DNA of 64,000 nucleotides from NCBI GenBank assembly GCA_001599715.1, contig BCHU01000002.1:1922001-1986000 (forward strand), in the 5' to 3' direction. Origin of the DNA: Phaeotremella fagi. Lineage: Eukaryota; Basidiomycota; Tremellomycetes; Tremellales; Phaeotremellaceae. A model generated the notes under the pieces. That model was given only the letters and a program-made list of their open reading frames with translations. It had not been told where the DNA came from and ran no database searches. A program made the translations under genes and the position numbers. Below, in pieces: positions 57,301 to 64,000 of the stretch (position 1 is the first letter of the stretch; every line of letters starts with the position of its first letter).

Positions 57301-57342
57301 CGTGCTGAGAGTGAGTATGAGAGTGAGCAGGAAAGCTATCAT
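54328..57342 (-). CDS. EGF/furin-like cysteine-rich type I membrane protein
   Basis: Large surface protein, about 860 residues. The ATG at 57342 begins a signal peptide (MIAFLLTLILTLSTRLG). An N-terminal region with a beta-rich look precedes an EGF/laminin-like module (CSSNGICSASNTSNPTCVCQ-PGWGGVSCDECLPGHFGTSC), then repeated furin-like CxxC modules: NCLHGTCG-STNTCTCAAGW, CDSSCIKCTGSSTYC, CQSCPKDAATCTSTG, CQSCDSSCAGCVGG, CTTCSDGFYLNAGTC. One transmembrane helix (HLWPLVFLVILVVMIGLM) is followed by a basic stop-transfer and a ~220-residue disordered cytosolic tail. About nine introns. The layout resembles a receptor or adhesion protein, without a kinase domain; such proteins are known but uncharacterised in tremellomycetes. 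Confidence 0.8.
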
Positions 57343-57739
57343 GGTAACGATGAGTTAGAGAATAACGATAAGAGTCAAAATTAGTATTTATATTGTCAGT
57401 AGGTCATGGCATCCATCCATTTGAGCACCGCTCTTTTTGTCAGTGTATATACAGTCTGTTTCACTGTTTCATGATCAATCAAATAGATGGTGACCGTTGA
57501 ATGGGACACCTTTCATCCAACCCCAAGACCCAAGTTGAACAATAAACATTCGAAGAAAGATGAAAACAAAAGGAAAATTCAGTCAACATGATACACCTGT
57601 TTCAGCTTTGACAGTGGAAAGAACGGAGCTGGGGAGATCTCCACTCCACTCGGATGAATGTTATCCGAATATTGACATCTTCTAAGATTGAGATCTTAAC
57701 TTCTTCACTGTACGAGTACACATTTCCTCACTTCATAAG
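57343..57739. other. Divergent intergenic region (EGF-like / LRR)
   Basis: About 400 bp between outward-facing starts. No conserved ORF, repeat or RNA gene was recognised. Confidence 0.45.
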
Positions 57740-59712
57740 ATGGATTTATTTGGCTTCAACTCAACTCAAGATACAGTACCAACTCCAATACAAGGTTCAG
57801 CCTACATCCAAAAACTACACAAATATCTCAAAGCGAATCTATCACGCTTATCACCATCCAAACAACCAACCAACGGTTCATTCCTCCAACAATCCTACAC
57901 CCTCCTCACCCTAGGTCTAGATCCAAATTCAGTTCCACTAAGCAGGAATGTCAAAGTACCTCTAACACTTGGATTTGGTACTCCTTCCGCTCCCTCATCA
58001 CCACAGAAACTTATCACCAAACCTCTGATACTTCGATTACCGCCTGACAGATTGTTATATCTTTTATTGCGTTGGCAATCTTTACCTCAGAATTTACCTT
58101 ATGTGGGTAAGACTGATGTACCGATTGCTGTCGGGGTACCGGTAGCTGCTAGAGGTGCACGTGTAGATTCGAGAGAGGTGAGAGGTGATGGTGATGTTCA
58201 AAGTGTTAGGAGTTGGGTTGGATCGATGAGAAGCGTTAGTATGGGTAGTATCAGTCGGGATAATATACCTGGTATGGGTTGGTTTCGTAAGAAGGAAGAA
58301 GTGAATGAAGGTATGTTCTGACAAGGGTGTTATCTGATCAAAAGACACCATATTATTAGCGTTATATTCGGTGTTTTCCATTCTGCCATCTCTCCTCATC
58401 CATCCACCTTTCACATCGGATCGACCATTACAGGATTTAATCGATGTTGGAGGATACACTCAACTTGGTGGCATAGACGTTAGAGTACCTCTAGACGTTC
58501 TAAGGAATTTACAAGTGTAAGCTAAATACCTATATGGCATAAAGCTGATTTTCTAGATTGGAATTGGAATCGTACGATCCTAGAGGTTTGCTAATCCCGT
58601 TCAACGCTGGAATGCGGAATTTAACGGTGAAAGATGTTCAAGATGGTGATGATTGGATTCAGGAATTATTGACGTTAGAAACTTCAAACGGTACAGATTC
58701 GAATACAACGACAGAGGATCAACCTCGTTTCCCAAATCTTCGACATTTATCACTGCAATCGACATCTTTATTAAACTTCCCTTCCTTACCACTACAGAAT
58801 CTAACCAGTCTCGATTTATCATCAAATCTACTAGACGCGATACCTTCATCACTATCAACACTCCACTCCCTTCAATCGATCAACCTTTCCAACAACGTCA
58901 TAACGTCCCTAAGAAACGCCCCCCAAGTTTTAGGCAACATAACATCGTTAAACCTATCCAAAAACCGTATAGACTGTTTAATAGGTTTAGAAAGAGTCCT
59001 AGGTCTAGAAAGAGTGGATGTAAGAAGTAACCTATTGAACGAGTTCAGTGAAGTCGGACGGTTATCAGTTTTACCCAACGTGAAAGAAATATGGTGTTCG
59101 AACAATCCGTTCGATAACCAAACTCAAACATTAGTCTTGGCAGCCGGTGTTGAAGATTGGAGAATTGAGTTAGGGGTTACGTTCAGTGTTGAAGGTCATG
59201 GAGATATCTTGATTGACGACAAACCATTCAGTTGGAACGAAAGTCGGAAAATCGAAAGTGTCATGTCTAGTCGGGGACAACGTGTGAGAATCCCAGGAAA
59301 GGAATCGACAATAGCGGCGAGAAAATTCAGTTGGACAGATTCAACCAGATCACAACCTGCAACAGACCACCATCAACATCAAGTGGTAAAAAGTAGTAAA
59401 CCCGAAACCAAAATCCAATCACCTACCCCGTTCACTCTCCCATCACCGACTCCATCTCCATCACCAAAACCTCAATCCACCTCTTCAACCTCAACCCCGA
59501 TCCAGAAGAAACATAAAACCAAACCTAAAAGAAGAGTCGTCAATCTCGATCAAAACGATTCTGAAGATTCACCTGAACCATCGGTTGTCGGTGGTAGTTT
59601 GAGGACGGAGAGGGATGATGTGGTTGTGGATCGGGATAGGATGAAATCGAAAATTAGGAGAGCTAGGGTTTCAGCTTCGATGTTTGAACCTTCGACTTCG
59701 ACGGGGAATTGA
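57740..59712 (+). CDS. Leucine-rich-repeat protein (unknown function)
   Basis: Cytosolic protein of about 620 residues. The start MDLFGFNSTQDTVPTPIQGS is at 57740; introns lie at about 58312-58360 and 58517-58557. A novel N-terminal domain (YIQKLHKYLKANLSRLSP; ITKPLILRLPPDRLLYLLLR) precedes about six LRRs: FPNLRHLSLQSTSLLNFPSL, LQNLTSLDLSSNLLDAIPSS, LHSLQSINLSNNVITSLRNA, NITSLNLSKNRIDCLIGLER and VLGLERVDVRSNLLNEFSEV, ending with the LRR cap NVKEIWCSNNPF. A Ser/Pro/Lys-rich disordered tail with a basic patch (KKHKTKPKRRVV) ends the protein. It resembles basidiomycete LRR proteins of SDS22/dynein-light-chain-1 style; function is unassigned. Confidence 0.8.
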
Positions 59713-60034
59713 ATGAATTTGGTTTGACATGGGGTTTCTTTGGATTTGTATAAACGGATTGTACTTGGTATTTTTGTTTGATTAGATTGCATGGCATGTA
59801 TCCGACTTGGGTTGCATTTTTGGTGGTCACGAAGATTTCAAGGGAATCCATAATCAATATAAACACACAACGACGGATGAAAAATAAGTAAACTATTAAC
59901 AATGTCCAAAGAAAGCTTCTATATACGGTATAAACTCGAGTCAATGGTATAAATCCCAACCAAAAAGATACGTTATCAAGATACTGTACAAAACCTATTT
60001 ACAAACCCAGAAAATCAGACGCAATTGACCAAAC
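59713..60034. other. Convergent 3' intergenic region
   Basis: About 320 bp between the 3' ends of the LRR gene and the downstream unknown. AT-rich; no gene seen. Confidence 0.5.
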
Positions 60035-61967
60035 TCAGATTTTGAGAGGTTTAACAACCTTCTTCAACCAACCACCACCACCACTATTCTTCTTAACAAC
60101 AGGAGTCAAGGGTTCGAAATAACTAAACTCGCCAACAGTCGATTTAGACGGTTCCAAGCGTCTAGGTCGAATACCGACGTTAACGTTAACGTTGACGTTG
60201 ACGTTTTTAGATCTGATAGGCGATTTCGGTGGGACGGGTGGGACAGGTGATCTCGGCGGAGGTAATGATGGTGAAGTGATTAGGATTGGGAGTTTACGGG
60301 TTACAGATACTGGATTCGGATAGATTTTGAGAGGTGGTGGACGGGTTTTGGGTTTGGTCTTCGTCTCGTGGGAGGTGGGTTTGATGGTGGTATCGGAGTA
60401 GGAGGTGGCTTTGTCGTGAGATGAAATTCTTGGTGGTGGGATGATAAGATTATCTTTGTAATTCGGGTTTGAGTTTGGGTTTGACGGTTGATCTTTAAGC
60501 TCCCCCTTATCCCCAGATCTAACAATCTCAATCCCACTTCTCGTCTTCTTCCCCTCAACCCCACCATCATCACCATTATAATTATAATTCAATTTCAACT
60601 TCTTCAAAGCCAAAACACTAGTAAACGTTTCCATCCCCCATAAATCTCCGTTTCCCTCATCTTCAAAAAGGATTTCCTCGTCGCCAACAGCGTTTGCATT
60701 AGAAACAGTCGACGAAGAAACATTCGCAGCATTGATGATTTCTGACATCAACCAAGCGAATTCCTGTTCTTCCTCTAGATCCATCCATAGATTCCCATCT
60801 TCACCGATGTAGCCTAGGGATTTACCTGAACCGATTGATCGGTTTGAGATATCTTTGATATCAGATTCGTTAGGTTGTTTCGAGGAAACGGGTTTTGAAT
60901 TTGGTTTTGAACTTGATTTTGAGATTGGCGGTTTACTAGGTTTATGCGGGACGCTACCGAAAAACCTTTCTATCTCGACAAGAGTTGACGAAGGTAACGG
61001 ACGATAATGATCGACTTTCTTCTTAGTTCTAACAATCGGAGTATGATAATTCGATTGCGAAGAAGAAGTCAAACCAGATTTCTTAGATGATCCATTGGTA
61101 CCGAGCAATTCGATAGCTTTTCGAGGAGCACGACTAGGTGTCAACGGTGAAACCGGCACTCTCCTTCTTGGAGCGGAAGTTGAGACACCTTTATGTGGGA
61201 CGTTGAACTGTCTTTTCGTAGGTGAATTAACTGGTGAGATCGGTGGACTGGGTCCAGGTCTGATAGTTTCGTCGTAGACGTTGAATCTACCTAATCCGAG
61301 ATGCAGATCTGATGGGGATCGGTTCTTACGTGTGACAGGTTTTAGATCGGGAGAGGTGGAAGGCGACATAGTTTCAACTGATAGTTGTAAGAACAATTTA
61401 GAGATTGTTTGATGGGGATGAGGTGATTTTGGTGAAGGTACACCTGGGGAAAGTGGAGTTCGAGGTGTATGGGGTAAAGAAGAAATCGTTGATCGTCTAC
61501 TACGTCTAGTACCTAGCCCATCTCTATGTCAGCCTAACGATTGAAATCGCCCCCCAAAAAACTAAAGACCACTTACCAGATAAAGAATTAACCCTAACCC
61601 GACTCTTCTTACGTCTAATTTTCAAAGGTTTCGTATTCCCCTTAAATTCAATTTCATCAACGAAACCACCCGAACCCAATCCTGAACCAGGTGAATCGAG
61701 ATATAGAGCTTTAAAAAAATCGTGTCCAATGGTAACAGGTTGATGACCGATGTTGGAATTCGAATTCGAAGACGACCCGTCGACGTCAACGTCGACGTCG
61801 ATTGTATCAATGGTTTGTGGAAGCGAATCACCAGATTCCTGTGATACCAAAAAATGAGAATCTGGATCAAGAGGACTGATAGGTTCTTGGGTTAGATGGA
61901 AAGAATTGAATAATTCAAGTGGGGTCGTTAGTTGATCATGATCAGTGGTATCGTTTCTGGTTGTCAT
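60035..61967 (-). CDS. Hypothetical basic/Pro-rich protein, two exons
   Basis: Unrecognised, about 620 residues. Exon 1 starts at the ATG 61967 (MTTRNDTTDHDQLTTPLELF) and ends at SRVRVNSLS; an intron of about 65 bp (61512-61577) leads in frame to GTRRSRRSTISSLPHTPRTP. The N-terminus is acidic with a DVDVDVDG repeat; the centre is Lys/Ser/Pro-rich with several SP sites; one aromatic-acidic patch (LWMDLEEEQEFAWLMSEIIN) may be a short folded or binding element. Near the C-terminus an NVNVNVNVNV repeat precedes GGGGWLKKVVKPLKI, whose basic amphipathic end could bind membranes (inference). No known domain. Confidence 0.72.
60182..60208 (-). repeat. Asn-Val coding repeat
   Basis: Tandem hexamers AACGTT/AACGTC (seen as GACGTT/AACGTT on the plus strand) encode a five-unit Asn-Val repeat in the unknown basic protein. 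Confidence 0.75.
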
Positions 61968-62436
61968 TATAAATAAATTCGTTAGAGTTAGGAATGGGGT
62001 TAGATCGTTATGGAAGGCGTTAAGAAGTTGACGGATGGAGTAAGATATCTTGAATCAGTTATTCCCATATCATCTTATACCTATACCGTACTGATACCAG
62101 TCAAAACGGTCAGGTTTAACTTGAAAGCACAAGCCCAACCGAACAAAAGTGTATCATAAACGGTGGAGAAAATCGTTTTGTTTGGTTGATGTTTTGGGCT
62201 TAAGCTTTGGTAAGTATTGAAAGTCAGTAAAAACGCCATCCCGGTTGGATCCATTCTTGGTTTTAATGGAACAATAAGAAAGATGGAAGATGGAATTGTG
62301 AATTGAGGAAAGAACAAAAAGAAAAAGGAGACATTTTCAAAACTTGGTACCTTCGATCCGTGTGGTGGCGTTATGGCGTCTAAAACACCGTTTGGATGCA
62401 TAAAGAAATTAATCCGTCAACAGCTTACAGCTACAG
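61968..62436. other. Intergenic, between the hypothetical gene and POP1
   Basis: About 470 bp between a minus-strand start and the POP1 3' end. It must hold the promoter of the hypothetical gene. Short minus-strand ORFs were not supported. Confidence 0.45.
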
Positions 62437-64000
62437 TTAACTGACCAGAATCAATCTAGCTAATCTACAAACAACTCCATCTGGATTCCTGACCTTGACC
62501 AAAGCCCAACCATCGAATTCCGCACCAAAAGCCAATTTGACAGATTCCAAATAATTTTTCAAAAAGACTTGACCTAAAGCGTGACCTTTACCTCTTAACA
62601 AAGAGAAATTACCTGTCAGGACGAATCCTATCATGTTGGAGTTTGATGCAGTTATTTCACCCATCTTTAAAGGTTTTAGCATAACGACAGCAAAATTGAT
62701 TTCTCGGACTTACGCGTTGAATCTCACTTTTATCAAGTAAAGAACCGTCTTCAACTTTGCTCAACGCCTTTAACCATTCTCCGCGTTCTTCTTTATCCAT
62801 AGAGTAGATGACAGCCATATTACCAGGTGAACCCCTATCCAACATTTCAAGTCGGACATTAACAACAGCAGTGTCAAACAAACCAGTCTGCGATAAACCG
62901 AAAGGCAAAATATCCATTGATCGTTGTTGTCGGAAAGTATTGATAATCTTGATCAAAGTCTCGGCTGGATCTGAAGATTTCTCTAAGACCCCGATAAATT
63001 CAATGACAGGCGAAGTGATCAACCAAACCCTTCCACCTTCCTTGGATCCATTGATTAATTCCTCTTCAACTGAGTCAGAACCGTTGTTGAAGATCCCTTG
63101 AAAATCAGGATAAAAGGGTGAAACAGTCCCCAAACTCCCATAAGAAGCCCTCTTAGCCGGCGGTTTCCTCTTCCAAACCTCTTCAAGCTCCTTACTAGTC
63201 TTCACACAAAAATCATTAGAAGCTTTACTGACACTTCCGAAATGTTCTGGGAAAATCGGTACACCAGCTTCTCTGTAATGTGACCTTTTCTCAGAGATTC
63301 CGATGACAAGTGTTGAAGTGTAAACCATTGATTGAAGGATGTAATTTGACCAACCTGCTGGGAAAAGAATGGTGAAACCATGAAATCCTTGTTCTTGTTC
63401 TTCGTTTGTTCTGGATTCGATGGAGTTCTGGATGATCATTATTGGAATACGATCATCCTTGGCTAAAGGTCGTAATTTGTTCCCAGGTAAGTGCAACTGT
63501 ATAACCTTGTCAGCTGGAACTTTCTCTCTGTGACAACAGCTAAATCACCTTTTGTCTCCTTCTGTCTAAATCCGATTTCTTATATGTAGGCTTTGAAAGT
63601 CTCTCCCTCAAATCAGGATCCCATAGTAAACTCGAACAAAGATCTTCTGAAGGTTCGACAGATACCCCACGAAGTATCCCATCGGTCCCAACATTATGAT
63701 CATCAGCTGACAACATAGGAGGTGGGAAACTGGTCGTGTTAAATCAGTGCATTTTCCCTCAGTGATTCAATAAGGAATCAAAAAAACATACTGTAGTCGG
63801 GGATCATAAACCTGTAGACCGACTATCATACCATCAGGAATTTCAGCTGGTTGAATTTGACTCAAACTATCGAAAAACTAATGACATCAAAAAGGTCAAC
63901 AAATGAAGTTTCCTCCAGCAAAGATCATTCGTTACTCACTCGTTTTTTAACCCCAGGTTCTGATCTACAAACCCTGAAAATCCTTTTCAAAACTTTTCCA
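62437..64000 (-). CDS. POP1: RNase P/MRP subunit POP1, C-terminal part (5' end outside window)
   Basis: Largest protein subunit of RNase P and RNase MRP, nuclear, needed for tRNA and rRNA processing. The visible exons carry the POPLD region and C-terminus: GFTILFPAGWSNYILQSMVY, ISEKRSHYREAGVPIFPEHF, FLPFGLSQTG-like LPFGLSQTGLFDTAVVNVRL and the end IGFVLTGNFSLLRGKGHALG followed by VKVRNPDGVVCRLARLILVS and TAA at 62437-62439. These match the POP1 C-terminal pattern (PAGW, G..TG.FS..RG.G.A.G, VRN....YR.A). Introns lie near 62683-62715 and 63497-63545 and more upstream. The gene runs off the right end of the window, so its N-terminal Pop1 domain is not seen. Confidence 0.87.

Overview
This is intron-dense eukaryotic nuclear DNA. 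Most genes are split by many short introns (about 40-70 bp) with GTRNGT donors, CTNAC-like branch sites and YAG acceptors. Gene content fits a basidiomycete yeast, most probably a tremellomycete in the Cryptococcus/Kwoniella group; this placement is inferred from gene families and intron style and was not tested by a search. I support 31 protein-coding genes, two of them cut by the window ends (1 and 64000), and one frameshifted gene. No rRNA, CRISPR array or intact transposon was seen.

Region by region. 0-5 kb: two extracytoplasmic hydrolases end to end, a GH92 alpha-mannosidase (5' end outside the window) and a DPP5-type secreted dipeptidyl-peptidase. 5-7.2 kb: three tandem, same-strand, intronless paralogues of an unrecognised ~150-residue family (called KCC here). 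7.5-34.3 kb: a MAPEG protein, Mediator MED10, an FBXO9/Hrt3 F-box protein, a small unknown, the meiotic helicase HFM1/MER3 with a long acidic tail, a SAM37/metaxin mitochondrial sorting subunit, an MFS transporter, a GPI-type surface protein, a long-chain acyl-CoA synthetase, the Golgi tether USO1/p115 and a secreted single-pass membrane protein. 34.4-47.1 kb: six divergent copies (one frameshifted) of a second unrecognised small intronless family (called YKNT here) in two clusters, surrounding a PIG3-type quinone oxidoreductase, an in-frame fusion of a mitochondrial MDL1-type ABC transporter with COX10, and the ER SNARE USE1. 47.5-64 kb: a METTL14/Kar4-like MT-A70 protein with a Met/Gly- and Gln/Asn-rich tail, a disordered protein whose start codon appears split by an intron, the kinetochore protein NNF1, an EGF/furin-like cysteine-rich membrane protein, a leucine-rich-repeat protein, another disordered unknown, and the C-terminal part of POP1 (RNase P/MRP).

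Most genes are ordinary single-copy housekeeping functions not organised by pathway, with several mitochondrial genes (SAM37, MDL1-COX10, perhaps PIG3). The strongest unusual signals are the MDL1-COX10 single polypeptide, whose linker looks like a buried mitochondrial presequence, and the two small paralogue families (YKNT and KCC), which look like lineage-specific expansions of unknown function. Splice sites were placed by eye, so exon edges may be off by small amounts.
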